Origin: Cytophagaceae bacterium
GTDB taxonomy: Bacteria > Bacteroidota > Bacteroidia > Cytophagales > Spirosomataceae
DNA: 39,896 nucleotides
NCBI GenBank assembly: GCA_027488335.1
Contig: JAIYBU010000012.1
Coordinates: 1-39,896, forward strand
Reading direction: 5' to 3'
The notes under the pieces were generated by a model that was given only the letters and a program-made list of their open reading frames with translations, was not told the DNA's origin and ran no database searches. Every line of letters begins with the position of its first letter. Position 1 is the stretch's first letter. Position numbers and translations under genes: made by a program. Shown in pieces: positions 8,458 through 17,130 of this stretch.

Positions 8458-9606
8458 ATGCCTCAGACACTTCCGATAAAGATTGATATTTACGCACTTT
8501 TTATATTCCTCGGTGTCATTCAGTCCATATTTTTGACATATTTTTTCGTCTTCAACAAACAAGGAAACCTTTTAGCCAATCGTTATTTGGGAGCATTATT
8601 GGTTGCTTTTGCAGCTGCTCTTACTGAGATTTTACTGTGCTACACCAATTATATGTTTTGGGTCATTTGGCTCATTGATTTTGCCGAACCTACCAATTTT
8701 TTGTTTGCTCCGCTCATTTATTTATATCATCGAAGTTTCCTGCAAAAACCTTTCAAAAAATCAGATTTACTGCATTTTTTTCCTTTTGTTTTCTATACAA
8801 TTTATAAAACTATCACTTTTTATGTGGCAAGTTTGCCCGCCAAATACAATGCTTACATTGGTTCATATCATCGGGCGGAGTTAGAGTGGCTACCCGAAAA
8901 AGGATATTTGCCCAGCAGTGCTTATCTCCTCAGCAATTATGTCAATGAATTGATGTTAGTGCAAATGTGCATTTATGTAGTTTTAGGGTTTTGGATGTTG
9001 AGAAAAGAAGCTGATAATGAACAACTTAGTTTTTGGTCGAATAAAAATTCGGAATTAGCGTGGTGCAGAAAAGGAACAATTTATTCGGTTGTAGCAATCG
9101 TTGTTTTTGTGAGTTCAAAACTGCTTTTTGAAAATGATTTAGGCGACCATTTTATAGCAGCTTATATCACACTCATTATTTACGGTATTAGCTTTATTCT
9201 AATCAATAAGTCAACGTTTTTTAATCAAAAGCCAATCAAGAAATATGAAAAGTCGTCGTTGACTGATGAAATTCAAGAAAATACGCTCGAAAAATTACAA
9301 ACTTTAATGAAAACCGAAAAACCTTTTTTGAGTTCAAGTTTTTCATTGCCTTCACTTGCTCAAAAATTGGCAGTTTCGCAACACCATCTTTCACAAATCC
9401 TCAACGAATCGCTTGGGCAATCGTTTTTTGAGTTTACTGCTCAATACCGCATCGAAGAAGCCAAAGTTTTACTCAAAAATTCGGCAAATGCACATCTAAA
9501 AATTGAAGAAATTGCCGAAATGGTGGGTTATAATTCAAAATCCGCCTTTAATACTGCTTTCAAGAAAATCACAGGAATGACTCCTTCTGAATATAAATCG
9601 AGCTAA
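8458..9606 (+). CDS. Membrane-anchored AraC-family regulator
   Basis: The 382-residue form starts at ATG 8458 (the TTG at 8437 is less likely). Residues 1 to about 240 hold six or seven hydrophobic helices, for example ALFIFLGVIQSIFLTYFF and VAIVVFVSSKLLF. The last 100 residues are a classic AraC DNA-binding domain with two helix-turn-helix units: LAQKLAVSQHHLSQILN and IEEIAEMVGYNSKSAFNTAFKKITGMTPSEYK. This build (a membrane sensor fused to an AraC reader) is common in Bacteroidota and suggests control by an envelope signal; ligand and targets are unknown. The nearest candidate targets are the flanking S41 peptidase and acyltransferase genes on the same strand. Confidence 0.87.
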   Translation: MPQTLPIKIDIYALFIFLGVIQSIFLTYFFVFNKQGNLLANRYLGALLVAFAAALTEILLCYTNYMFWVIWLIDFAEPTNFLFAPLIYLYHRSFLQKPFKKSDLLHFFPFVFYTIYKTITFYVASLPAKYNAYIGSYHRAELEWLPEKGYLPSSAYLLSNYVNELMLVQMCIYVVLGFWMLRKEADNEQLSFWSNKNSELAWCRKGTIYSVVAIVVFVSSKLLFENDLGDHFIAAYITLIIYGISFILINKSTFFNQKPIKKYEKSSLTDEIQENTLEKLQTLMKTEKPFLSSSFSLPSLAQKLAVSQHHLSQILNESLGQSFFEFTAQYRIEEAKVLLKNSANAHLKIEEIAEMVGYNSKSAFNTAFKKITGMTPSEYKSS

Positions 9607-9701
9607 ATCAGCGTTCGAGTTTATCAGAACGAACGTCTTAATGATAAGAAAATACTTCTAAAAACTTCATTTGAGCAGACCTTTGTCGAAAAAACATTAT
9701 T

Positions 9702-10835
9702 ATGAAAAATCGACAACACTACATTGACTGGATTCGGGTGATTGCCTTCGGAATCTTAATTTTTTATCACAGCGGAATGTTTTTCGTGAGCTGGGACTGG
9801 CATGTAAAAAATAACGTCATTGCTAATGGTTTTAAAATTTGGATGGAATTCTTTAATACGTGGCGGCTTTCGCTATTGTTTTTCATTTCGGGCGTAGGCG
9901 TAAGTTTTGCCATGAAATCTCGCACGAGTTTACAGTTTATAAGAGAACGCACCAAAAGACTATTACTGCCACTGGCTTTCGGGATGTTCGTAATCGTTCC
10001 GCCACAAATCTATTTTGAACGCCTTCAAACGCACGTTTTCACTGGGTCTTATGCCGAATTTTATCCAAGTGTTTTTGAGTTTGTGGCCTATCCCGAAGGT
10101 AGTTTCAGTTGGCATCACCTTTGGTTTGTGGCTTATTTGTGGGTATTTTCTATTTTATTAACCCCTCTTTTTGTTTGGATTCGCAAGCGAAATATTCAAC
10201 TCTTAACCCCCGAAAATACAACTTTTATAAAACTAATTTTGCTCATTATTCCGCTGGCACTTACTTATATTTTTCTTCGACAAGACTGGCCAACTACGCA
10301 CAATCTGACGGCAGACTGGTATAACTTCACGATTTCTCTGCTTTTCTTTATTTACGGCTATATCGTTAGTAATCAGAACTTTACGTGGAATATTATTGAG
10401 CAAAAACGCAAGCTATTTTTATTTTTATCACTTCATATAATTGTCTTTAGCAAAACTTACGACGCAGTTTTTGGAGCAATTCCCGAAGATGGCATTTGGA
10501 TTTTAATCTTGAATGGTTTCTTAAAAATGACTCACATTTGGTGCATGATTTTGGCGATTTGTGGCTTTGCGAAACATTATCTTAATTATCGAAACCGCTT
10601 CGTCGAATACGCCAATCAGGCCGTTTACCCATTCTACATTTTGCACCAAACCATTACGATTACAATTGGTTTTTATATTGCCGATTTAGACATTGACGTA
10701 ATCTCAAAATTCATTATTTTGATTACAGGCACTTTCGGAGTAGCTTTTATAATTTATCATTTTCTGATTCGACCGTTTTCTTCGATGCGAATGCTATTTG
10801 GCCTTAAAAGCAAAACTATCTCCAAAAACGAATAG
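9702..10835 (+). CDS. Acyltransferase family 3 membrane protein
   Basis: The 377-residue, highly hydrophobic protein has about ten membrane segments. It opens with the acyltransferase-3 signature RQHYIDWIRVIAFGILIFYHSGMF, where the conserved His follows the first helix, then RTKRLLLPLAFGMF and WHHLWFVAYLWVFSILLTPL, and ends with YPFYILHQTITITIGFYI. Such proteins move acyl groups to sugars or glucans at the membrane (for example O-acetylation, OpgC-like). The substrate cannot be told here. It follows the AraC-type gene by 95 bases; a MITE-like element lies directly downstream, so the gene probably ends its own transcript. Confidence 0.87.
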   Translation: MKNRQHYIDWIRVIAFGILIFYHSGMFFVSWDWHVKNNVIANGFKIWMEFFNTWRLSLLFFISGVGVSFAMKSRTSLQFIRERTKRLLLPLAFGMFVIVPPQIYFERLQTHVFTGSYAEFYPSVFEFVAYPEGSFSWHHLWFVAYLWVFSILLTPLFVWIRKRNIQLLTPENTTFIKLILLIIPLALTYIFLRQDWPTTHNLTADWYNFTISLLFFIYGYIVSNQNFTWNIIEQKRKLFLFLSLHIIVFSKTYDAVFGAIPEDGIWILILNGFLKMTHIWCMILAICGFAKHYLNYRNRFVEYANQAVYPFYILHQTITITIGFYIADLDIDVISKFIILITGTFGVAFIIYHFLIRPFSSMRMLFGLKSKTISKNE

Positions 10836-10843
10836 AATATTAA

Positions 10844-10954
10844 CTGATGTTACGCAGAGCCATCGGCTCGATTCATTTTGTAGCCGTCGATTTTAATCGA
10901 CGGCTACAAAATGAGACAATCCTACGGATTTTAAAAAAAATTGCGTAACATTAG
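10844..10954. mobile_element. MITE-like non-coding element
   Basis: The 111-base element has 13-base terminal inverted repeats with one mismatch (CTGATGTTACGCA at 10844-10856; the reverse complement of 10942-10954 is CTAATGTTACGCA). It is flanked directly by a perfect 7-base direct repeat ATATTAA (10837-10843 and 10955-10961). Inside are three hairpins: GAGCC-atc-GGCTC (10857-10869), a perfect 19-pair stem (10874-10892 with 10895-10913) and AATCC-tac-GGATT (10918-10930). It has no coding capacity. The structure fits a miniature transposable element moved by an IS transposase elsewhere in the genome; the parent family is not identified. Confidence 0.7.
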
Positions 10955-11261
10955 ATATTAATCAATTTTCAGCTGTTTCATGGGTTAATTTTATGAAAAA
11001 CCGAATGAGTATTTTTACTTATTCAGTATTTTCAAAAATTGCAAAAACACCTTTCTAATGATATTCTAATTTGGATTAAAACGACAAAACTTCAAATTTT
11101 GCAGTGAAAAAAATACACAAATTAGTTTTTTAGTCATTGAAGAGTTGATTTTTAGTATTTTAAAGTCTTGATGGTTTGAACAATAATGTCTATACGTTTG
11201 TTTGAACTAAGGATGACAAAAATATTTTTTGTTTACTCTAAATCCCGAAAATCGTAGCCTC
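10955..11261 (+). promoter_or_regulatory. Leader region of exporter operon with candidate promoter
   Basis: These roughly 300 AT-rich bases hold no gene. The best signal is TTG (11168-11170), 22 bases, TACGTTTG (11193-11200), which fits the Bacteroidota -33/-7 consensus with slightly long spacing and would start the exporter transcript about 55 bases before the ATG at 11262. A second TTTG at 11175 is too close to be the -33. Confidence 0.4.
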
Positions 11262-13391
11262 ATGAATGAAGAAGTATTAAGAAAAGTCTTAGATAATTTA
11301 GCCTTATATTTTGAGTTTAATAACCTTGCGGGCTTTGGTGGAATTCCATTTAATTCAAACGAAGAATTTATCAGCGAACTTCGCAACAGTATTGAAAAAA
11401 AAGGTATTTTACTCATCGAAAATTCGGTTGCGGTAGAGCAAATCAAAGAGTTTGAGAAGAAAACAACCACGCCATTTCTACTTTTTGATGGAAGCGGGCA
11501 AGCTTACTTTTTTATTCCGAGTAAAAAAAATAAAGATAGAAAGGTCTTTAAAATTGTTGGTGATAATTTATCACCTATCAATAATATTACCGAAAAGCTG
11601 GACATTTCTTCCGAGAAAGTCCAGCTTTTTACATTCTTTCCAGTAGAGTCAATCTCCAATGAGGCGAGTCAAGAAGTCGTTAAACTTTCACCATTCAAGC
11701 GTTTGGTTAGTATGCTTCGCATCGAACGCCGAGATATTTACTCCATCTACGTCTATGCAATTCTGATTGGTACAATTAGTTTGGCTTTACCGCTGGGCAT
11801 TCAGGCAATTATAGGTTTTGTGCAAGGAGGAGTTTATTTTAGCTCCATCTATATCTTGATTGGTTTGGTTATTTTGGCTTTGATTCTTTCGGGAGTCATG
11901 CAAGTCATGCAGTTAACCATCGTTGAGTATTTGCAAGAGCGGCTTTTTATCAAATCGGCTTTTGAATACACCTACCGCATTACACACATCAAGACCGAAG
12001 CACTCCGAAATTTTTATCCACCTGAACTGATGAATCGTTTTTTCGACATCATAACAGTGCAAAAAACACTACCAAAAATATTGATTGATGTAACGGCCGC
12101 TGTTATTCAAATCATTTTTGGACTTTTACTACTTTCGGCTTATCACCCTTTATTTATTGGCTTTGCATTACTCACGGTTTTAATCATTTTTGTAGTAATC
12201 CGAATTTATGGTAAAAGCTTGCTCGATGCCAATATCATAAAGTCGAAATACAAATTTAAGATAGCTTATTGGCTACAAGACATGGCACGCATGGTATCGG
12301 TGTTTAAGATTGTTGGAGGACAAAATTTTCCGTTGCAAAAAATGGAGTACTTATCGGGTAACTACCTAAAATATCGCAAGAAATACTTTAGTTACTTATT
12401 GGTTTTGTTTTACAATGCCGTGTTTTTCAAGGTTTTAGTGGTTGGCGGATTATTGATTTTGGGAACATATTTAGTTGTCAATCTACAAATTACTATCGGG
12501 CAATTTGTGGCTTCTGAAATCGTAGTAGTTTTGGTTGTAAGTTCGGTCGAAAAAGTGATTTTATCATTCGATTCAATTTTCGATTTACTCACGGCGGTCG
12601 ATAAGCTCGGGCAAATTTCTGACCTTCCGCTCGAAAACCACAAAGGAGTTTTGAGACATTTGGATAGTGGCAAACAGGGAATCGGCATTGAACTCAAGGG
12701 ACTCCGATACAAATTTGAAGATAATCCAGATTATGTCTTGAATAACATCAACTTGAAAGTAAATCCTTCCGAAAAAATTGCGGTTTCGGGCATGAATGGC
12801 TCAGGAAAAGAAACTTTTTTGAAAGTTTTAGCAGGAATTTTGGGAAATTATCAAGGACTCATCGCTTACGATGGCATTTCGATACGTGATATTCAACAAG
12901 AGCATTTCTTTAAATATGTGAAGAAAAATCAGACTGTTGATGCCATTTTCGATGGTACAATTATGGAAAACATTTCGCTCAATCGAACCGAGCTAACTGG
13001 AGTAAGAATCAAGGAAGTGCTTGATGGCCTTCAACTAACCGAAAGCATCGGCAAACTGAAAGAAGGTCTTCAAACTCAAATCTTATCGGGCGGACGACAG
13101 TTTTCAGATAGTTTCAAAACCAAACTTATTTTAGCTCGTTGTTTGCTCATGCAGCCACGCCTTTTGATACTCTCAAACTGTTTCGACTCATTTAGTCAAG
13201 CCGAGTTGGAAGCCATCATTGCCTTTATTCTTTCATCCGATAAATCAACAACGGTGATAATCGAAACAAAAAAAGAAAGTATTATGCAAAAGTGCGATAA
13301 GGTTATTTTGATGGATAAAGGTCAGATTATACAAGAAGGTAAATACGAAATTTTAAAAACAAATCCAGCTTTTCAAAATTATTTACATTGA
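11262..13391 (+). CDS. Type I secretion-like ABC exporter with degenerate ATPase
   Basis: The 709-residue form starts at ATG 11262 (an upstream TTG is unlikely). Residues 1 to about 150 form a cysteine-free C39-like domain that cannot be a cysteine peptidase. Residues about 155-440 are a six-helix ABC exporter core opening with LSPFKRLVSMLRIERRDIYS, typical of type I secretion ABC proteins. The nucleotide-binding domain (about 475-705) keeps the Walker A frame GMNGSGKET (510-518) and signature LSGG (608-611). But Glu517 follows the Walker Lys, the Walker B end reads LLILSNCFDS (Ser638-Asn639 where Asp-Glu belongs), and the switch His is Lys670. ATP binding may persist; hydrolysis seems doubtful. 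It heads an operon with an HlyD-like adaptor and a TolC-like channel. Confidence 0.85.
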   Translation: MNEEVLRKVLDNLALYFEFNNLAGFGGIPFNSNEEFISELRNSIEKKGILLIENSVAVEQIKEFEKKTTTPFLLFDGSGQAYFFIPSKKNKDRKVFKIVGDNLSPINNITEKLDISSEKVQLFTFFPVESISNEASQEVVKLSPFKRLVSMLRIERRDIYSIYVYAILIGTISLALPLGIQAIIGFVQGGVYFSSIYILIGLVILALILSGVMQVMQLTIVEYLQERLFIKSAFEYTYRITHIKTEALRNFYPPELMNRFFDIITVQKTLPKILIDVTAAVIQIIFGLLLLSAYHPLFIGFALLTVLIIFVVIRIYGKSLLDANIIKSKYKFKIAYWLQDMARMVSVFKIVGGQNFPLQKMEYLSGNYLKYRKKYFSYLLVLFYNAVFFKVLVVGGLLILGTYLVVNLQITIGQFVASEIVVVLVVSSVEKVILSFDSIFDLLTAVDKLGQISDLPLENHKGVLRHLDSGKQGIGIELKGLRYKFEDNPDYVLNNINLKVNPSEKIAVSGMNGSGKETFLKVLAGILGNYQGLIAYDGISIRDIQQEHFFKYVKKNQTVDAIFDGTIMENISLNRTELTGVRIKEVLDGLQLTESIGKLKEGLQTQILSGGRQFSDSFKTKLILARCLLMQPRLLILSNCFDSFSQAELEAIIAFILSSDKSTTVIIETKKESIMQKCDKVILMDKGQIIQEGKYEILKTNPAFQNYLH

Positions 13392-13485
13392 TAGGCTTAA
13401 TAAACAATGTGTACGTATATCGCTGATAATCACGCACTTGTTTCACAGAAAATCATTTAAAATATTTTAATTGAGCCAAAGAAAT

Positions 13486-14850
13486 ATGTTAAACTTATCA
13501 AATAATGTAGTGCCAGAATCGGTCAAAGAGTCGAGTAATGCCTACATACAAGAATTAGTAAGCACTCCAAAAAGCACCCATGTGCTGAAACGTTGGCTTT
13601 TGGGCTTTTTCATTATTTTTATCATTGTTCTGTTTTTACCGTGGCAACAAAATATCAACGGTAAAGGTACACTTACAGCCTTGAGTCCATCAGAACGCCC
13701 GCAGAGTATTCAAAACGTTATTGCAGGAAGAATTGAAAAGTGGAATATTGCCGAAGGACAGCTCGTTAAGAAAGGCGATACACTCGTAATACTTTCCGAA
13801 TTGAAAGATGAATATTTTGACCCCCAACTCCCACTCCGACTCAACGAACAGCTTCAAGCAAAAAAGGAAGCACTTGACAGTTACGAAGCTAAAGCTGATG
13901 CTTTACAGAAACAAATTGATGCGTTATCGCAAAACTGGCAATTGAGCCTCGAAAAAGCCCGAAATAAGGTCAAACAAAACCGAGCTAAAGTAAACGCTGA
14001 TAGTGCTGATATTCAGGCAGAAAAATTACAAGTAAAAATCGCCCAAGACCGACTCGACCGTGGTCTGACGCAAGAAAAACAAGGAATTGTCTCGCTCAAC
14101 GAAATCGAAACTCGACGTTTAAAAGTACAAGAAACACAGAATAAACTTATTTCGGTACAAAATAAATTAGCGATTTCGAAGCAAGAACTCATCAATAGTC
14201 AAATCGAACTTAACTCAATCAATGCCGAATATGCCGAAAAAATCGCCAAAGCTCGCTCAGATAGAAGTTCGGCTTTGGCATCTATCTCGGATGGGCAATC
14301 GGAGATTTCAAAAATTGTCAACAAACAAGCGAGTGTGGATATTCGCCGAAACATGTATGTCGTTAGAGCTCCGCAAGAAGGCTACGTTGTAAAGGCTTTA
14401 AAGGCAGGTATTGGCGAAACACTTAAAGAAACCGAGTCGATTTGTACGCTTCAGCCAATCAATCCAGACTTGGCGGTTGAATTATACGTCAATGCAATGG
14501 ACGTTCCGTTGATTCAGCAAGGCCGCATTGCTCGTTTAGAATTTGAAGGTTGGCCAGCCATTCAGTTTTCGGGTTGGCCGTCGGTTTCGGTCGGAACTTT
14601 CGCAGGAAAAGTGAAAGTAATTGATATGATTGACAGCAAAAATGGCCAATATCGCTTACTTGTAACGCCCGACAGTGGTAATTGGCCTAAGCAACTCAGG
14701 GTTGGTTCGGGCGTTTATGGTTGGATTATGCTCGATGATGTACCCGTTTGGTACGAAATCTGGCGTCAGTTAAATGCCTTCCCACCGAGCCTCAAAGAAG
14801 CTCCTGAAGAAGGAGAAAAAACAAATAAAGAAACGGCTACTAAAAAATAA
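13486..14850 (+). CDS. HlyD-like periplasmic adaptor
   Basis: The 454-residue form starts at ATG 13486 (TTG 13471 rejected). It has a cytoplasmic N-terminus, one membrane helix (about 37-51, LLGFFIIFIIVLFLPW) and a lipoyl/barrel-sandwich half at VIAGRIEKWNIAEGQLVKKG. A long coiled coil follows (about 120-285, Gln/Lys/Leu-rich), then the second half VRAPQEGYVVKALKAGIGE, and a beta-barrel part around VDVPLIQQG to YGWIMLDDVPVWYE. This is the membrane fusion protein of type I secretion systems, bridging the inner-membrane ABC protein and the TolC-like channel. It sits 94 bases after the ABC gene and 79 before the channel gene. The fold appears complete, in contrast to the ABC ATPase. Confidence 0.9.
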   Translation: MLNLSNNVVPESVKESSNAYIQELVSTPKSTHVLKRWLLGFFIIFIIVLFLPWQQNINGKGTLTALSPSERPQSIQNVIAGRIEKWNIAEGQLVKKGDTLVILSELKDEYFDPQLPLRLNEQLQAKKEALDSYEAKADALQKQIDALSQNWQLSLEKARNKVKQNRAKVNADSADIQAEKLQVKIAQDRLDRGLTQEKQGIVSLNEIETRRLKVQETQNKLISVQNKLAISKQELINSQIELNSINAEYAEKIAKARSDRSSALASISDGQSEISKIVNKQASVDIRRNMYVVRAPQEGYVVKALKAGIGETLKETESICTLQPINPDLAVELYVNAMDVPLIQQGRIARLEFEGWPAIQFSGWPSVSVGTFAGKVKVIDMIDSKNGQYRLLVTPDSGNWPKQLRVGSGVYGWIMLDDVPVWYEIWRQLNAFPPSLKEAPEEGEKTNKETATKK

Positions 14851-14868
14851 AATATTTATAAAACACTG

Positions 14869-14901
14869 GTAGGATGTAAACCCATAGTGGGGTTACCTGC
14901 C
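14869..14901 (+). other. Intercistronic hairpin before TolC-like gene
   Basis: An imperfect stem pairs GTAA-CCC (14876-14883) with GGG-TTAC (14889-14896) around a five-base loop, one mismatch inside. There is no U-run, so it probably affects mRNA stability rather than ending transcription. Confidence 0.3.
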
Positions 14902-14929
14902 AACGTTAAAATAAAGTCCATTAACAGAA

Positions 14930-16354
14930 ATGATAAAACCAATAAAACGATATATTTCTCCGCAAACAGTCTTTTTGCTGGTTTTTGTCTTGAATCTGAC
15001 TACTTTTCGGTCATTTTCACAAAAAACAGAGGTCTTTAGCTTTCAGGATTTTCAAGAAATTATTCTCAAAAATCACCCAGTAATCAAACAGGCAAATTTA
15101 TATATTGATGATGCCAAAGCCGAAATGATGCAAGCTCGTGGGCAATTTGACCCAAAACTGTCCACGAATTTTGATAGAAAAGCTCTCGATGGCAAAGATT
15201 ACTATAATCGTTTTGAAAGCACCTTGAAAGTACCAATTTACAGCGGAATTGAGATAAAAGGAGGTTATGAGCAAAACAACGGCACAAGATTACGCAGCGA
15301 CGAATCAGCTGGTTTAATTTTTAGCGGTGTAAGTGTTCCACTCGGACAAGGTCTTTTGATAGATGCTCGCAGAAATACCTTACTTCAAGCCAAACTCCTC
15401 AATAATATTGCCCAAGCCGAACGACAAAAAATCATTAACAAATTTATTTTCTCGGCTGCCAAAGATTATTGGGAGTGGTATTTGAGTTACCAAACACTCA
15501 AGCTCAACGAAGAATCTTACCAAATGGCACAAGACCGATTTAAATTAACGAGTGAACGTGCCAGAATAGGAGAAATTGCTTCCATTGATAGCGTAGAAGC
15601 GGCCATTACAGTGCAAGATAGACAGGTTATTCTTGAACAATCAAGATTAGAATTTAGAAATGGAGCGTTGGCTATCTCTAATTACCTTTGGAACAAAAAC
15701 GAACAACCACTCGAATTAGATGCCAATTTTATTCCACAAACTATTAACCCAATGGCAATCGAACGCCAAAAAGTTGATGATATTCTAAAAAATTTGGAAC
15801 AAAATCACCCTGAAATTGCCAAAATCATTCTGAAACAAAAGCAACTTCAAATCGAAGAGAAGTTTAGAATTGAAATGTTGAAACCCAAATTTGATGTAAA
15901 TTTCAACTTACTCCGTGTGCCAGCAGGGTATCAGAAAGAAGGTTCAGTAGCGAGTGGTTTCCTACTCAATAACCACAAATTTGGTGTAAATTTTGAAATG
16001 CCTATTTTTCTCAGAAAAGAGCGAGGAAAACTACAATCGGTAAGAATTAAGCAATTACAGACAAATTTCGAAAAAGATATTGTTGGAAGAGAATTAAGAA
16101 TTGCCGTCGAAAGTGCCTACAATGAAGTAGTTAATTTGGCAAAACAAATTGAATTTCAAATCATAGCAAACACCAATCAAGAAAAATTACTGGCAGCCGA
16201 AAGACAGAAATTTTTAATCGGTGAAAGTACCTTGTTTTTGATAAATTCGAGAGAAACGAAGTTGATTGATATGAGAACTAAACTTGAAAGTCTCAAATCG
16301 AAGTACGAAAAGGCAATTGCTACGCTACAATACTCGGGGGCTGTACAATTTTAA
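14930..16354 (+). CDS. TolC-like outer membrane efflux protein
   Basis: The 474-residue protein has a signal peptide (cut after FRSFSQ, about residue 31) followed by an outer membrane factor fold. It contains long Gln/Glu/Lys-rich helices (about 45-75, 160-240, 290-320, 390-470) alternating with beta segments such as YNRFESTLKVPIYSGIEIKG and GLIFSGVSVPLGQGLL. The repeat-like pairs NHPVIKQANLYIDDAKAEM and NHPEIAKIILKQKQLQIEE show the internal duplication typical of TolC proteins. It would form the outer membrane and periplasmic tunnel of the exporter encoded with the ABC and HlyD-like genes. The operon ends at a strong terminator 17 bases on. Function as an efflux rather than secretion channel cannot be excluded. 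Confidence 0.9.
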   Translation: MIKPIKRYISPQTVFLLVFVLNLTTFRSFSQKTEVFSFQDFQEIILKNHPVIKQANLYIDDAKAEMMQARGQFDPKLSTNFDRKALDGKDYYNRFESTLKVPIYSGIEIKGGYEQNNGTRLRSDESAGLIFSGVSVPLGQGLLIDARRNTLLQAKLLNNIAQAERQKIINKFIFSAAKDYWEWYLSYQTLKLNEESYQMAQDRFKLTSERARIGEIASIDSVEAAITVQDRQVILEQSRLEFRNGALAISNYLWNKNEQPLELDANFIPQTINPMAIERQKVDDILKNLEQNHPEIAKIILKQKQLQIEEKFRIEMLKPKFDVNFNLLRVPAGYQKEGSVASGFLLNNHKFGVNFEMPIFLRKERGKLQSVRIKQLQTNFEKDIVGRELRIAVESAYNEVVNLAKQIEFQIIANTNQEKLLAAERQKFLIGESTLFLINSRETKLIDMRTKLESLKSKYEKAIATLQYSGAVQF

Positions 16355-16371
16355 GTAATAAATTAATAAAT

Positions 16372-16406
16372 GAAGGGCGATACACTGAATTATCGCCCTT
16401 CTATTT
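16372..16406 (+). terminator. Terminator of exporter operon
   Basis: A perfect 11-pair stem (16372-16382 with 16391-16401, GAAGGGCGATA) with an eight-base loop is followed by tatttta. It closes the three-gene exporter operon. Confidence 0.8.
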
Positions 16407-16434
16407 TAGCATATTTATGTTTCAAAACCGAGAG

Positions 16435-16905
16435 TTAGAACCCTGTTCCGATAGCAAATGCTCTTCCTGAAACGATTAAATCGGCAACTTTTGTTACTAC
16501 ACCTGTCACAAAATTTATCGAATATATAGCTGTTTGAGCTTGGACCAACTTTCAAAGCCATATAAGCCATTCCACTTCTACTACCAATATCAAAGGGCTA
16601 AATACCGCCATTCCAATTATTCTTGCTGCTCCAATTTCTTGATTAATTACATACAGACGATTCATGGTACTTACGCTATACAACTCGCCAGTAGTAGGTC
16701 GGAAGTCAATAGCTGTGAGGGCATAATTGGTCATTAAAACAGTTGCTGTTGCCTTTTCTGAATTCATATCATTGATTTTCAACAATTGTTTGCCATCAGT
16801 AAGTAAGAGCGTAGAATGTGAAATCTGGTTTTACAACACTAACGGTGTCTTTATCGCAAGATGACACCATCCTACCAAAAGCGAGTGCAGATGCTCTGAA
16901 AAAAA
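16435..16905 (-). pseudogene. Decayed DUF4394 lipoprotein gene
   Basis: Reading the minus strand in shifting frames gives a shortened DUF4394 protein. There is a lipoprotein-like start (ASALAFGRMVSSCDKD, Cys codon at 16856-16858), then DFTFYALT, then TDGKQLLKINDMNS, ALTAIDFRPTTGELYSVS, MNRLYVINQEIGAARIIG, then after a gap GSRSGMAYMALKVG and finally TAIYSINFVTGVVTKVADL to a stop at 16435-16437. A tandem GTAA duplication (16799-16806) causes the first frameshift. The middle of the domain is missing where FSPL joins the FDIGSRSG segment in another frame. Another shift follows KVGPSS. No start codon remains in frame. DUF4394 is a propeller-like extracytoplasmic domain of unknown function. Confidence 0.8.
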
Positions 16906-17130
16906 CTTAAATTTTTTTGGATATATATTTATTTGCGTTTAAAATTTGTGCTACGATTTTTACATACGAAACACAATAGCAATGTGAATATATCTCTTAA
17001 AATAAAACTACTCAAAAGTTATTTTCAGATGCCTTTATAATCACGGCAGTCAATATCGAATGCCTGACACATTGATTGAATTTCCACTCAGGCTATCTTA
17101 AATTTTGTCTTTACTATTAAGTATCTGTTT

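Noticed and set aside
11262..11720. C39 cysteine-peptidase domain at the N-terminus of the ABC exporter
   Set aside because: The region has no cysteine at all, so it can only be a C39-like, non-proteolytic domain.
16552..16785. A 77-residue minus-strand protein
   Set aside because: It is only the middle frame of the decayed DUF4394 gene, bounded by frameshifts, not a separate gene.
14868..16874. Shared decamer TGGTAGGATG at 14868 (+) and 16865 (-) as ends of a mobile element
   Set aside because: The second copy lies in the coding part of the DUF4394 pseudogene, and there is no further similarity or flanking repeat.
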